A DNA stretch of 64,000 nt from Comamonas antarctica (GTDB taxonomy: Bacteria > Pseudomonadota > Gammaproteobacteria > Burkholderiales > Burkholderiaceae_C). The position numbers and the translations under genes are program-made. Below, in pieces: positions 37,670-47,085 of the stretch. Numbering within the stretch: the first letter of the stretch is position 1; each line of letters starts with the position of its first letter. Where the stretch lies: contig NZ_CP054842.1 in the NCBI RefSeq assembly GCF_013363755.1, positions 111,732-175,731 on the forward strand, in the 5' to 3' direction. A model generated the notes under the pieces. The model worked only from the letters and a program-made list of their open reading frames with translations, did not search any database and had not been told where the DNA came from.

Positions 37670-38176
37670 TCAGTGGGCGGAAAGCTCTCGGGCCGTGCCC
37701 TGCAGCCGAGCCTTTTCCAGCTTGTCAGCGGGCAGATTGACCAGCAACTCCAGGCGGCGACGCATCATGTGCATGGTCTGGCGAAAGGCTTCCAGCTTGA
37801 CTTCTTCTGGTTCGTCGCCTTCGGAAGGGTCCGGGTAACCCCAGTGCGCGGTAGCCGGATGGCCGGGCCAGATCGGGCAGACCTCTCCTGCGGCGTTGTC
37901 GCAGACGGTGATGATGAGGTCCATCTGCGGTGCATCATCCACCGCGAACTCGTCCCAGCTCTTGCTGCGCAGGCCTTCCACCGACACGCCAGCACGTTGC
38001 AGCACCTGCAGGCCCAGAGGGTTGGGCTGCTGGTTGGCGCGCGGGCTGCTTCCAGCCGAATAGGCCTTGAAGCGTGCCGGACTCATATCGTTGAGCAAGG
38101 CTTCAGCCAGGATGCTGCGCGCCGAGTTGTGGGTGCACAGGAACAGGACATTCAGGGGTTTGGTGGTTGCAGTCAT
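37670..38176 (-). CDS. arsC: Low-molecular-weight-phosphatase-type arsenate reductase
   Basis: A 168-residue protein. The P-loop [20 protein letters not shown] has the CX5R catalytic motif, and [20 protein letters not shown] carries the Cys pair of the ArsC redox cascade. The general acid region [10 protein letters not shown] is also seen. It is thioredoxin- or glutaredoxin-linked and differs from the other ArsC. It lies 7 bp behind the frameshifted arsI. Confidence 0.92.
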   Translation of the reverse strand: MTATTKPLNVLFLCTHNSARSILAEALLNDMSPARFKAYSAGSSPRANQQPNPLGLQVLQRAGVSVEGLRSKSWDEFAVDDAPQMDLIITVCDNAAGEVCPIWPGHPATAHWGYPDPSEGDEPEEVKLEAFRQTMHMMRRRLELLVNLPADKLEKARLQGTARELSAH

Positions 38177-38182
38177 AGGTCT

Positions 38183-38636
38183 TTAGCAGCAGGATTTGGA
38201 AGGGGAAGAAGTAGCGCCAGGCGCGCAGCAAGCGCCGGCCTTGACGGGTGCCGCTGCGGCTTCATTGAACAAGGGAATGTTTTCAAGCGAATGAAAATGC
38301 TCCCAGGCGATGCCCTGCGGATCGGTGATCCAGTGCTTGTCACTGCGCGCGTAACAGCAAGGTGATTCCCTCATCGAGCAAAGTCATGTCGGCTGCCTGG
38401 GCACGTTCCTTGATGGCGGTGAGTTCGTGGGCTTCGTCTACCTGGAAGCCCAGATGGTCCAGCCCCGGCTTGCTACCCCGTGTCGATATGGCGAAGTTCA
38501 CACGGGGCTCATCCAGCATCCATTTGGCGTAGCCGCTTTCGACGCGCGCTGGCTCGGCGCCAAAGAGCTTGGAATAGAAGGCGATGTTCTGGGCCAGATC
38601 ACCGACAGTCATGTGGACATGAAAACGCTTCATCAT
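38183..38636 (-). pseudogene. arsI: ArsI (C-As lyase, glyoxalase fold), frameshifted
   Basis: The first frame starts MMKRFHVHMTVGDLAQNIAF and covers the N-terminal half with the metal-binding His and HLGFQVDEAHELTAIKERA. At about 38367, after LLDEG, the frame shifts. The second frame continues ESPCCYARSDKHWITDPQGI and AWEHFHSLENIPLF, with the catalytic Cys pair, and ends in Cys-rich GACCAPGATSSPSKSCC. One missing base in a G-run explains the break. If real, the lyase that degrades organoarsenicals such as MSMA is lost. Confidence 0.85.
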
Positions 38637-38645
38637 CGACTCCCG

Positions 38646-38969
38646 TCAGCAGTTGCAGGAAGCGGCATCCGCCGGAGTGCACACAGCGCCCTGGCAGCAG
38701 TTTTCTGTGAGATAGGCCAACAAGTCGTTCATCGCCGGAAAGGCCGCGCGGTACAAGACGTTGCGGCCCTGACGCTCCTGGCTCACCAGCTCGGCATGCG
38801 ACAGTTCTTTGAGGTGAAAGGACAGCGCATTGGGCGCAATGCCCAGTTGCTCGGCCAGAGCGCTCGGCGTCAATCCATCGGGACCTGCCACCACCAGCGC
38901 ACGGAACACCCGCAGACGGGCTTCGTGGGCCAAGGCAGAAAGAGAACGTATGACTTGGATTTCTTGCAT
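38646..38969 (-). CDS. arsR: ArsR arsenic-responsive repressor
   Basis: A 107-residue ArsR/SmtB regulator. The winged helix has LSALAHEARLRVFRALVVAG and LGIAPNALSFHLKELSHAEL. C-terminal cysteines (TENCCQGAVC, ASCNC) are the likely As(III) site. This differs from the classical CVC in the DNA-binding helix. It is the first gene of the leftward ars operon, and an inverted repeat lies just upstream at 38973-38994. Confidence 0.93.
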   Translation of the reverse strand: MQEIQVIRSLSALAHEARLRVFRALVVAGPDGLTPSALAEQLGIAPNALSFHLKELSHAELVSQERQGRNVLYRAAFPAMNDLLAYLTENCCQGAVCTPADAASCNC

Positions 38970-39547
38970 AAATCAATAATACAGCAACTATTGAAATATT
39001 GAAACGATGTACCTGAAGTCTGCGGTTTTTCTGCCAACGATTCTGCCGTTGGCGCAAGAACTGCAACGCATGTTGGGCCAGTAGAGCTTGTTGATGGCGC
39101 AACTGCAATCTGCAACGCGTGCGCAATATGCGGCAGCCTGATGACGCACGGCCTGTGTTCATGGACCCGCCGAGTGTGTGATGGCCGGCGGAGATCGCCC
39201 ATCTGGTGGAGTTACTCCGCCCAGGCTGTGGATCAGTTTTTCATCGCTCAAGGCCGCCTTCCACGGCAGCACGGTCTCGTTTTTGCAGCGGAAATTCCCG
39301 AAACAAGCAAGTCGTCATTGCCGGGGGCGTCAAAATTTGGCGTCAATACTTCTGAACGCCGGACAGACCGACTGCCGTGACACTGCGCATGCCCCCAGCC
39401 CCTGATCGGAGCATGGGACGCATTGTTTTTCAGGCTGAGTGGGGCGGAAATCGTGGGTTGAGATTTCTTTCATTCGACAATGAACGTTTCCAATGGTGGG
39501 TTGAGGCCGAATGGTCAGTCGATAGAAGTGGCTATCTGCGGGCGCTT
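38970..39547. other. Spacer between the two arsR genes
   Basis: About 580 bp. The first 35 bp hold the arsR operator. Beyond it I see no recognisable gene; frames such as 39377-39649 on the plus strand have no motif and overlap the second arsR on the other strand. Part may be a decayed insertion sequence, but no ends could be identified. Confidence 0.4.
38973..38994. promoter_or_regulatory. Putative ArsR operator
   Basis: TCAATA, 10 bases, TATTGA, followed by a further ATTGA. It lies 4 bp upstream of the arsR start. The symmetry and place fit an autorepressor site. Confidence 0.55.
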
Positions 39548-39901
39548 CTACTCACTCGGGCGACCCTCGCATTTAGCGAAAAGCGCGATGGCCCTATCGC
39601 AGTACTTGCAATGTCCCTGGCAGCAGTCATGCATCAAGAACGCCACTAAGTCCGACAGCACGGAGAATTTTGCGCTGTAGATGATGGAGCGTCCTTCGCG
39701 TCGGCTTTGCACCAGTCGGGCTCTCTCCAGATGCGTCAGGTGAAATGAGACCCGCGAAGATGTGGCGCCTCCGAGCTGCTCGCCGATCGTGCCGGCCGCC
39801 AGGCCATCCGCTCCTGCCACCACCAGCATGCGAAGAATGCGCAGTCGGGTTCCCTGCGCAATTGCCGCGAAGCCATCTAAGGCCTCCTGTTCTTTGATCA
39901 T
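39548..39901 (-). CDS. Second ArsR-family repressor
   Basis: About 117 residues from MIKEQEALDGFAAIAQGTRL. The winged helix is FAAIAQGTRLRILRMLVVAG, with TSSRVSFHLTHLERARLVQS as recognition helix. C-terminal cysteines (MHDCCQGHCKYCDRAIALFA) resemble those of the other ArsR. ATGs farther up (39934, 39964) are possible. It faces a divergent Acr3/SBF-type exporter, and a palindrome between them at 39971-39990 is the likely shared operator. Confidence 0.88.
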   Translation of the reverse strand: MIKEQEALDGFAAIAQGTRLRILRMLVVAGADGLAAGTIGEQLGGATSSRVSFHLTHLERARLVQSRREGRSIIYSAKFSVLSDLVAFLMHDCCQGHCKYCDRAIALFAKCEGRPSE

Positions 39902-39970
39902 TGACGTTACCTCTTGGCTCTGAGTGTCGCGCATGCTGCGTTTACAAAATGGCCTGCGCTTCATCTCAAT

Positions 39971-39990
39971 ATCTCAATAGATGTTGAGAT
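39971..39990. promoter_or_regulatory. Putative ArsR operator between divergent genes
   Basis: ATCTCAA, 6 bases, TTGAGAT: a perfect 7-bp inverted repeat just upstream of the second arsR and of the exporter. ATCTCAAT also occurs once more directly beside it. Confidence 0.6.
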
Positions 39991-40082
39991 AAATGTACAC
40001 TCACTGCGCCATCCAGCTGGCAGCAGACAAAGTCGGCCCGCGCCGGCCCCAGACCCCACCGCCATCCCACGCTTTGCATTCC

Positions 40083-41054
40083 ATGATGACTGACCTTCGA
40101 GAGCGCCTGGAGACGCGCCAAGTCTCCATCTATTTCATCGCGATTTGCGCTGCCGTGGTGTGCGCTCTCAGCATGCCAAACACCGGCATGCTGGAGCAAG
40201 CCATCAACCCCGCTTTGGCTTTCATGCTGTTCGTGACCTTCCTTCAAGTGCCGATGGCCGAGCTGGGTCAGGCGTTCACTAAGGTGCGTTTTCTGGCTGC
40301 TTTGCTTTGCGCGAACTTCGTGGTCATTCCTCTCGTCGTCGCAGTACTGGTTCAGTTTTTGACCGAAGACCCTTTGGTTCGGCTAGGCGTTCTCTTTGTA
40401 CTTTTAACGCCCTGTATCGACTATGTGGTGACCTTCTCACATTTGGGACGCGCAGATGCCAAGCTGCTGTTGGCCGCAACGCCGGCCTTGCTTGCGCTGC
40501 AGATGCTGCTGCTGCCTGCATACCTCACGCTATTCCTTGGCGAGGCATCCGCAGACCTCGTTCGACTTGGCCCGTTTTTCGATGCGTTCCTTTGGCTAAT
40601 CGCCGTACCGCTGGTTTTGGCTGCGTTGTTGCAGGTTTGGGCGGCTCGCAGCCCCACAGGTGAGCACTTATCCGTGCGCCTCGGACTTTTGCCAGTGCCC
40701 GCCACAGCGCTTGTTCTGTTTGTGGTCGTTACGGCCGTCATGCCCCAGCTTGGGGCCGCCGTAGGCACGGCAGCCCGGGTCATTCCGGTCTATATTGCCT
40801 TCGCGGTGGCCGCGCCGGTGGCCGGCTGGCTGGTTGCACGCGCTTTTGGCCTTCATGCACCCGCAGGGCGGGCCGTGGCTTTCAGCGCCGCCACTCGCAA
40901 CTCGCTGGTGGTGCTGCCCCTCGCGTTGGCGGTCCCAGGTGCGGTACCGATACTGCCTGCCATCATCGTTGCCCAGACCATGGTTGAGCTTGTCAGCGAA
41001 TTGATTTACATCCGGGTGATTCCAAAGCTTGGGCGCGAACGTCAGGGTGGTTAG
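40083..41054 (+). CDS. Acr3/SBF-like arsenic exporter
   Basis: About 323 residues with ten hydrophobic helices (start MMTDLRERLETRQVSIYFIA). It shows NPALAFMLFVTFLQVPMAEL, LTPCIDYVVTFSHLGRADAK with a membrane Cys, and AFSAATRNSLVVLPLALAVP. This fits the bile-acid/Acr3 superfamily. A Cys in the fourth helix is essential in Acr3 proteins. It is transcribed away from the second arsR and probably controlled by it. An alternative start lies at 39993, but the added residues look unlike protein. Confidence 0.85.
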   Translation: MMTDLRERLETRQVSIYFIAICAAVVCALSMPNTGMLEQAINPALAFMLFVTFLQVPMAELGQAFTKVRFLAALLCANFVVIPLVVAVLVQFLTEDPLVRLGVLFVLLTPCIDYVVTFSHLGRADAKLLLAATPALLALQMLLLPAYLTLFLGEASADLVRLGPFFDAFLWLIAVPLVLAALLQVWAARSPTGEHLSVRLGLLPVPATALVLFVVVTAVMPQLGAAVGTAARVIPVYIAFAVAAPVAGWLVARAFGLHAPAGRAVAFSAATRNSLVVLPLALAVPGAVPILPAIIVAQTMVELVSELIYIRVIPKLGRERQGG

Positions 41055-41370
41055 AAGGCATGCGGGATCCTGGGTGGCATTGGCTACAGCTATGCGTCAA
41101 CACAACCACATGCCGGCCACCCAACTGGGCAAGGAAAATCTGCCAGCGCTATCCAGCACCCCGGAGAACCTGGGCACATTGCTACGTACCGATTCGTCTT
41201 CAAGCTTGGCCGCCCAACAGAGGCAGCAAGTCCGCGGCGCAATGCAGCGCGTAAACCTGCCTCGATGCGTTGATGGTTGGGAGAGGACTTTAAATCGGAT
41301 GTGTGCACCTGTTTGGGTGGGTGGGGAATTGAGGGCCTATCCGATTGCTTCTTCCAGTGGAGCCCTTGGT
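41055..41370. other. Spacer without recognisable content
   Basis: About 315 bp between the Acr3-like gene and lspA, which converge. The open frame that runs through it on the plus strand has no family features. No clear terminator hairpin was found. Confidence 0.4.
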
Positions 41371-41868
41371 TTACCGGGGCTCATTAGCTGCGGTAGGACG
41401 CTCCTCACCCATCAGCGAGGCAATCACCAGCGCCGTCGCACCCCCCATGATGGCCATGTCGGCGATATTAAAGGCAGGCCAGTGCCATCCGTGCAGGTGA
41501 AAGTCGAGGTAGTCAATGACGTGACCGCGCAGCGCCCGGTCGAATGCGTTGCCCAAGGCGCCGCCCAGGATGAGACTGTAGGAGAGAGCTTCCAGTTTTC
41601 GCAGCGGGCGGTATAGCTGCAACACCAGCCAAGCTGAGACCACGATAGCGATCCCGAGGAAGAACCACCGTTGCCAGCCACCTGCTCCAGCGAGGAAGCT
41701 GAACGCCGCGCCAGGATTAAGCATGTGAACGAGGTTAAAAAAAGATGTGACTTTGTGCAACCAACCTAACGGGGTCGTAGCATCGATATAACTCTTGGTA
41801 GCCTGATCGGCGATAAACACGACGATCGCAAGCGCATACCAATGCAATTTTTTGGCGAGATGATTCAT
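41371..41868 (-). CDS. lspA: Signal peptidase II (PbrC-like)
   Basis: A 165-residue, four-helix membrane protease. The two catalytic Asp boxes are seen: LGGALGNAFDRALRGHVIDY and FHLHGWHWPAFNIADMAIMG. FNLVHMLNPGAAFSFLA is also typical. In lead operons (pbr) a signal peptidase accompanies the ATPase and a PAP2 phosphatase. It is read in the same direction as those two genes, 183 bp behind them. Confidence 0.93.
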   Translation of the reverse strand: MNHLAKKLHWYALAIVVFIADQATKSYIDATTPLGWLHKVTSFFNLVHMLNPGAAFSFLAGAGGWQRWFFLGIAIVVSAWLVLQLYRPLRKLEALSYSLILGGALGNAFDRALRGHVIDYLDFHLHGWHWPAFNIADMAIMGGATALVIASLMGEERPTAANEPR

Positions 41869-42051
41869 ATCATTTACTTCGATTTAGACACTTCATGTTC
41901 GGCACTGCGGAGGTGTGGAATAGAGCCCGTTGCTCTAGATTGGCGCGAGCAGAGTCAGAATGAGGAACGTCCGAAAACGAACCAGTCCCCCAAATTTGCG
42001 TATTAACGGTAGAAGCAGACGATGTCGCACAGCTCGACTTGGCAGCGACAT

Positions 42052-42684
42052 TCACAAGTTCCGCCCTTTGATCGGGGCGTTTCGCGCCATGCGCTGGGCC
42101 CAAGAACCCGCAGCCGCAACGCACGCCCAACCTAATGCAAGGCCGGCGATCACGTCGATTGGAAAATGCGCGCCTAGTACGATGCGCGACCAGCCAACTG
42201 CGGCGGCGAAAACCAACATAGTGACCCTGCCGGCCCAGCCCAATGAAGGCCAAAGTGCTGTTGTCAGGACGCCGATGTAGACCGAGTGCCCGCTGGGCAT
42301 CGTGTACTGGCTTTCAGGTGCGGAGTGAGCGCGATACACCGCATCTCCCATGACCACGAACGGACGCGGTAGCGCGATAATCGTCTTGAAGATTGCAGCA
42401 ACGGCAATCGCAAGGGGCAGGCCGAGCGCAAATCTGTATAACGGCACGTCAATCGAAGCTGCCCCCTCCCGGACCGGTGCTCGCCGCCAAACCAGCATTA
42501 AGAGCACAACTGCAGGCGCTCCCCAGTAGCTGCCGAGCGCGCTCAGGATTTCGGGCACCCAGAGCCAGCCGTCAGACAAGGCGCGCTGGGTGGCAAGGAA
42601 GATGTCCAAGTTGGCACCACCCCAGTCATACAGCCAGTGTTTCGTCCACGGTGCTGCGGTGGCCGGCACTTGCATATCCGTCAT
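42052..42684 (-). CDS. PAP2-family undecaprenyl-pyrophosphate phosphatase (PbrB-like)
   Basis: A 210-residue membrane phosphatase. The PAP2 motifs are present: KTIIALPRPF (KX6RP), TMPSGHSVYIGV (PSGH) and SRIVLGAHFPIDVIAG (SRX5HX3D). In the pbr system the inorganic phosphate it releases helps to trap exported lead in the periplasm. Its start overlaps the ATPase stop by 4 bp, so both are translated together. Confidence 0.92.
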   Translation of the reverse strand: MTDMQVPATAAPWTKHWLYDWGGANLDIFLATQRALSDGWLWVPEILSALGSYWGAPAVVLLMLVWRRAPVREGAASIDVPLYRFALGLPLAIAVAAIFKTIIALPRPFVVMGDAVYRAHSAPESQYTMPSGHSVYIGVLTTALWPSLGWAGRVTMLVFAAAVGWSRIVLGAHFPIDVIAGLALGWACVAAAGSWAQRMARNAPIKGRNL

Positions 42685-45593
42685 GCCGTCTTAAGCTTCA
42701 GCAGGCGCAAGCCATTGAAGACGACGAGCATGCTGGCTCCCATGTCTGCGAACACTGCCATCCACATCGTGGCATGACCCGTGAATGTCAGCGCGAGGAA
42801 AACCGCCTTGATACCCAAAGCCAGCACGATGTTCTGCGTCAGTATCGAGGCGGTGGTGCGCGACAGGCGAATGAACGTCGGAATTTTGCGTAAATCGTCA
42901 TCCATCAGGGCGACGTCGGCCGTCTCGATAGCGGTGTCTGTGCCGGCCGCACCCATGGCGAAACCGATGTCGGAACGCGCAAGGGCCGGCGAGTCGTTGA
43001 TACCGTCTCCTACCATGCCTACTTGGCCCTTATCGCCGATGAGGCTCTCAATGGTTTTGAGCTTGTCTTCGGGCAACTGGTCGCCACGGGCTTCGGAGAT
43101 CCCGACCTGGGCGGCGATGGCGTCAGCCGTGTACTGGTTGTCCCCGGTGAGCATCAGCGTGCGCACGCCGAGCGACTGCAGGTCGGCCACGGCTTCGCGG
43201 CTAGTTTCCTTCACCGTGTCAGCGACGGCGAAGATGCCGAGCACTTTGATGTCGCTCATCAGCAGGATGGCTGTCTTGCCTTGGCGCTCGAGGGCTTCCA
43301 GCTGCGATTGCAACGCGACCTCGCTGAGGCCGAGCTCTTTCGCGAGACGGTGATTGCCCATTTGCAGCATCCGGCCGTCAATGCGGCCCCGCACGCCGCG
43401 CCCCGGCAACGCCGCGAAGTCGTCGACTTCGTGCAGCGAGATTCCGTCCCGATGCGCCTTACGAGCAATCGCTTGGGAAACCGGATGGTCCGAACGCACA
43501 GCGAGGCTTGCAGCCCAGGCGGCCACCTGCTGGGCATCTCCGCTCAGCGCCAGGAAGTCGGTCTGCTCTGGCTTGCCGTGCGTGAGCGTGCCGGTCTTGT
43601 CCAGCGCCAAGGCCTTCAGTTTGCGCCCGCCCTCTAGATAGACGCCGCCCTTGATCAGGATGCCGCGCCTAGCGGCTGCGGCAAGACCGCTGACAATCGT
43701 GACGGGGGTGGAAATCACCAAAGCACATGGGCACGCGATCACCAGTAGCACCAGTGCCTTGTAAATCCAATCGAACCAGGCGCCGCCGAAGGCCAGTGGT
43801 GGAACGACGGCAACAAGCAAGGCCACTAGGAATACAGCCGGAGTGTAGACCCGTGCGAACTGATCCACGAAACGCTGGGTGGGCGCGCGGCTGCCTTGCG
43901 CGGACTCCACTGCGTGGATGATGCGCGCGAGCGTCGAGTCGCTTGCGCCAGCAGTTACCTTGTACTCGAAGGAGCCAGTCTCGTTGATGGTGCCAGCGAA
44001 CACCTGGTCGCCTTCCGCCTTCTCGACTGGAAGGCTCTCGCCGGTGATGGGGGCTTGGTTGATGGCCGAACGGCCTGCCGTGATGAGGCCGTCCAGTGCA
44101 ATGCGCTCCCCGGGACGGACGCGAACCAGTGCCCCCTTGCCGATCTCCTTGGCGGGCATTTCTTTCCACGAGCCGTCGGGCTGCCGCATGGTCGCGGTCT
44201 CAGGTGCTAGGTCCATCAGTCCGCGAATCGCATTGCGTGCGCGGTCTAGTGACTTCGCCTCGATCACTTCGGCCAGCGCAAAGAGGAACATGACCATGGC
44301 TGCCTCGGGCCAGTGGCCGATTGCCATACCGCCTGTGACTGCGATGGACATCAGCGCGTTCATGTTCAAGTTACGGTTTTTCAGGGCGATCCAGCCCTTC
44401 TTGTAGGTACTCAGGCCGCCAGTGAAAATCGAGACAAGGGCGAGCACGACCACTGCCCAGTGAAATCCGTCGTTGGCCCAATAGACTCCTTCAGCAAACA
44501 CTGCCGTGACGCCGGAGACTGCCATTGGCCACCAACTGGCTTTGTGCGCGGATGCCTGAGAAGCGCACGGCTCATCGGCCTTGTCTACCTCGGTTTCCAT
44601 ACCCAGCGATTCGATCGCTTCGACCACTGGCTTGATTGCGTCAGGCGCGTGTTGGACTGTGAGCGTGCGCTGCAACAGGTTGAAGTCAAGGCCTAGCACA
44701 CCTGGCATGCCTTGCAGCTTGCCTCGGATCAGACTTTCCTCGGTCGGGCAGTCCATTTTTGCGATGCGCAGCTGCGTGGTGACGGTGTGCGGATCCAGCC
44801 GCTCGGCGCGCATACCGATGGAATTGAGCGCGTTCTCGATCGGCGCTGGCGAGGGAAGGTTGTGCTGAACGCCCAGTACCCGTTGCATGAGATTGAAGTC
44901 CAGGGCAGTTACGCCAGGCTCCTTGCCCAAGCGGTTGCGGATCAGCGCCTCCTCGGTTGGGCAATCCATGTTCTCGATCCGGTACGTTACGCGCTCGCCG
45001 GCAGGTGTCGCGGAAGTCGGCACGGTTGGCCGAAGCTGAGACGCCGGGGACTCGACCATCGCCACGGCTGCCACCGTCCCCCCGGGATGGGCGGTTTGTT
45101 CCTTGGCATGCATGCCAATGGCAGCCAGAATCTGCTCAATCTGGGTGCGCGACTCGGCGAGGTGCTTGACCGACAAAGTGCGCCCAGCTAGGTCAAACTC
45201 CAGGTCCTGGACCCCTTTGACCTCACCCAGCTTCGAGCGGATGATCTTCTCCTCGCTCGGGCAGTCCATGTTCTCGATGCGGTAGGTGATCAAGACCGCC
45301 GCTTCTCGGACGGCTTGCGCCTTCATGCCTACCGCGTTCAATGCGTCTTCCAGGGCGTCGGCCGTAACCAAGCTGTGCTCAACGGTAAGTTTGCGCTGAG
45401 GAAGGTCAAATTCCATTCGTTCCACGCCCGGTATCCCTTCTAGCGTGTATCTCACCAGTCCCTCTTCGCGGCGGCAGTCCATGTTGCTGACATGAAAAAT
45501 AGTTATATCCGTGCCGGCCCGCTTCTCAGAAAAAGTCACAGGTTGGCCATTGCCCCCCGAGCAGCCGCAGGTATTTAACGGGTCTTTGTTCAT
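42681..45593 (-). CDS. pbrA: Pb/Cd/Zn P1B-type ATPase with four N-terminal HMA-like domains
   Basis: A 970-residue ATPase. The first 360 residues hold four HMA-like repeats marked VSNMDCRREEGLVR, IENMDCPSEEKIIR, IENMDCPTEEALIR and IAKMDCPTEESLIR: each has one Cys followed by acidic residues instead of CXXC, as in PbrA/CadA of betaproteobacteria. The core has VIACPCALVISTPVTIVSGL (CPC), LDKTGTLTHG (phosphorylated Asp), SDHPVSQAI and VGDGINDSPALA. A Cys pair (NTCGCSGG) is near the start. It exports divalent soft metals. The MerR-type promoter at 45639-45669 drives it. Confidence 0.93.
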   Translation of the reverse strand: MNKDPLNTCGCSGGNGQPVTFSEKRAGTDITIFHVSNMDCRREEGLVRYTLEGIPGVERMEFDLPQRKLTVEHSLVTADALEDALNAVGMKAQAVREAAVLITYRIENMDCPSEEKIIRSKLGEVKGVQDLEFDLAGRTLSVKHLAESRTQIEQILAAIGMHAKEQTAHPGGTVAAVAMVESPASQLRPTVPTSATPAGERVTYRIENMDCPTEEALIRNRLGKEPGVTALDFNLMQRVLGVQHNLPSPAPIENALNSIGMRAERLDPHTVTTQLRIAKMDCPTEESLIRGKLQGMPGVLGLDFNLLQRTLTVQHAPDAIKPVVEAIESLGMETEVDKADEPCASQASAHKASWWPMAVSGVTAVFAEGVYWANDGFHWAVVVLALVSIFTGGLSTYKKGWIALKNRNLNMNALMSIAVTGGMAIGHWPEAAMVMFLFALAEVIEAKSLDRARNAIRGLMDLAPETATMRQPDGSWKEMPAKEIGKGALVRVRPGERIALDGLITAGRSAINQAPITGESLPVEKAEGDQVFAGTINETGSFEYKVTAGASDSTLARIIHAVESAQGSRAPTQRFVDQFARVYTPAVFLVALLVAVVPPLAFGGAWFDWIYKALVLLVIACPCALVISTPVTIVSGLAAAARRGILIKGGVYLEGGRKLKALALDKTGTLTHGKPEQTDFLALSGDAQQVAAWAASLAVRSDHPVSQAIARKAHRDGISLHEVDDFAALPGRGVRGRIDGRMLQMGNHRLAKELGLSEVALQSQLEALERQGKTAILLMSDIKVLGIFAVADTVKETSREAVADLQSLGVRTLMLTGDNQYTADAIAAQVGISEARGDQLPEDKLKTIESLIGDKGQVGMVGDGINDSPALARSDIGFAMGAAGTDTAIETADVALMDDDLRKIPTFIRLSRTTASILTQNIVLALGIKAVFLALTFTGHATMWMAVFADMGASMLVVFNGLRLLKLKTA

Positions 45594-45638
45594 GGATCGC
45601 TCACTGTTGGTTGGCGAGGATTTTCCCCGGATGGCATG

Positions 45639-45669
45639 ATTGAACAATCTCTAGTTGATGTAGAGTCAA
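45639..45669 (-). promoter_or_regulatory. MerR-type promoter/operator of pbrA
   Basis: On the minus strand -35 TTGACT, a 19-bp spacer and -10 TTCAAT. The spacer is longer than the normal 17, as expected for MerR-type control. It contains the dyad CTCTA, 7 bases, TAGAG (45649-45665). It lies between pbrR and pbrA. Confidence 0.85.
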
Positions 45670-45687
45670 GTATTTGTGGGGAGAACA

Positions 45688-46089
45688 ATGATGCTGCGGA
45701 TCGGTGAGCTGGCCAAAAGGGCGGACTGTCTGGTGCAGACGGTGCGTTTTTATGAATCCGAGGGCCTGCTGCTCGAGCCGGCACGCAGCGAGGGCAACTT
45801 CAGGCTGTACGACGATACCCACCTCAAGCGCTTGCTGTTCATTCGCCGCTGTCGAGCCAAGGACATGACCCTCGCCGAAATCCAGCAACTGCTGAGCTTT
45901 CGGGATCGGCCCGAGTTGGACTGCGGTGAGGTGAACTCGCTGGTGGACTCCCATATCATCCAGGTACGGGCCAAAATCAAGGAGTTGCGGGAGCTGGAGC
46001 GCGAGTTGACGGACTTGCGGCGTTCCTGCGATACCGCCCGCACTGCGCGTGAGTGCGGAATTCTTAAGGGGCTGGCCGAACCCGCTTGA
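45688..46089 (+). CDS. pbrR: PbrR/CadR MerR-family metal regulator
   Basis: A 133-residue MerR-type activator. [20 protein letters not shown] and YYES-like [20 protein letters not shown] form the DNA-binding domain. Cysteines match PbrR: one in ADCLVQ, one in LDCGEVN and a C-terminal pair in [25 protein letters not shown] precedes the ATG. It is divergent from pbrA and would twist the 19-bp-spacer promoter upon Pb(II) or Cd(II) binding. Confidence 0.92.
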   Translation: MMLRIGELAKRADCLVQTVRFYESEGLLLEPARSEGNFRLYDDTHLKRLLFIRRCRAKDMTLAEIQQLLSFRDRPELDCGEVNSLVDSHIIQVRAKIKELRELERELTDLRRSCDTARTARECGILKGLAEPA

Positions 46090-46092
46090 GAC

Positions 46093-46845
46093 TCACGCGG
46101 CATGCAGGGTAGAAGGAACGACAGGTAATGCCCGCTTATGGGCCGTGCAACGGTAAGTTTCCAAGATGACTGCTGCGCTTGCCGGGTCCACGTGCTTACT
46201 TTCCAGAAAGTCGTCGATCGCACCGTAGCTGACGCCAATTGCGACTTCATCCGGGCGCAGTGGTCGCAAGATTCCAGGTCGGCTGTGGGAGTCTTATGCG
46301 CTAGAACCTCGTCACCACCGAGTGCCGAAGCCATCGCCCGAACACGACGCTTGGTGAGACCGCCCAGCGGGCTGAGGTCAAACCCTCCGTCACCGAATTT
46401 GGAAAAAAGCCCATCAGTGCCTCTGCGGCATGGTCCGAGCCAACCACAAGGCCCCCTGTTGTTCCCGCTACCGCATACTGCGAAATCATCCGCTGGAGCG
46501 CCTTGATGTTGCCGAGCACAAGTCCTCTTGCCATCGCGGAATTTGAGACCGCCGGCCTTTAGCTGGGGTTGCGTCGGAGGCCGACTTGATATCTACCTCC
46601 AGCGTCTCACTCGGATAGCTTTGCGCGTCCTCTTCGTCCTCTTGATCAGCCTATGCTCCATACGGCAGTCGCATCGCGCAGAAGCGAATTTGCATCCCTG
46701 AGGATGCGCAGCCGCTCTGCCGCGAGTTGGCAGAGCCGTCCCGGCGACAGTGGAGTCCACCCCACCACTGGCCCCAAGCACTAGCGATCCGGCCGTGCCG
46801 CCACGCGCGTAGTCCAAGAGAAACTGCGTATGCCCTATGAGCACG
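46093..46845 (-). pseudogene. nadE: nadE (NAD synthetase) pseudogene
   Basis: Pieces of an NH3-dependent NAD synthetase appear in successive frames of the minus strand: DYARGGTAGSLVLGASGGVD (P-loop), [40 protein letters not shown] and, at the end, [15 protein letters not shown] and a stop. Several frameshifts and at least one stop break it. No intact protein is possible. It is a decayed gene left between pbrR and the CDF transporter. Its N-terminal limit is uncertain. Confidence 0.85.
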
Positions 46846-47031
46846 CTGTGCTATTGCCGGTTGAAGGGCGAAGCGGCGTACCTTTGTACGAGCTCGACAC
46901 CGGAATGCGCCTGCGCAAATTTTGTCGGAGATAGTGGAGCGCGGCCGAACTTTGCGCAACGCTCTCGGCTTTGCCCTCGGTTTTGTCGCTACCAGCTCCG
47001 AGTGCTCCGCAGTAGTTGTTAGGCTTGGCGC

Positions 47032-47062
47032 TTGACTCTCCAGTCACTGTAGGTCTCATGAT
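47032..47062 (+). promoter_or_regulatory. MerR-type promoter of the CDF gene
   Basis: -35 TTGACT at 47032, 19-bp spacer with the dyad CTCTCCAGTCACTGTAGG, and -10 CATGAT at 47057. The same architecture as the pbrA promoter suggests control by PbrR. Confidence 0.75.
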
Positions 47063-47085
47063 GTGCGTACTCGAAAGGAACAAGC

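Noticed and set aside
41029..41616. 195-residue plus-strand frame running into lspA
   Set aside because: Half of it is antisense to signal peptidase II and the rest shows no motif.
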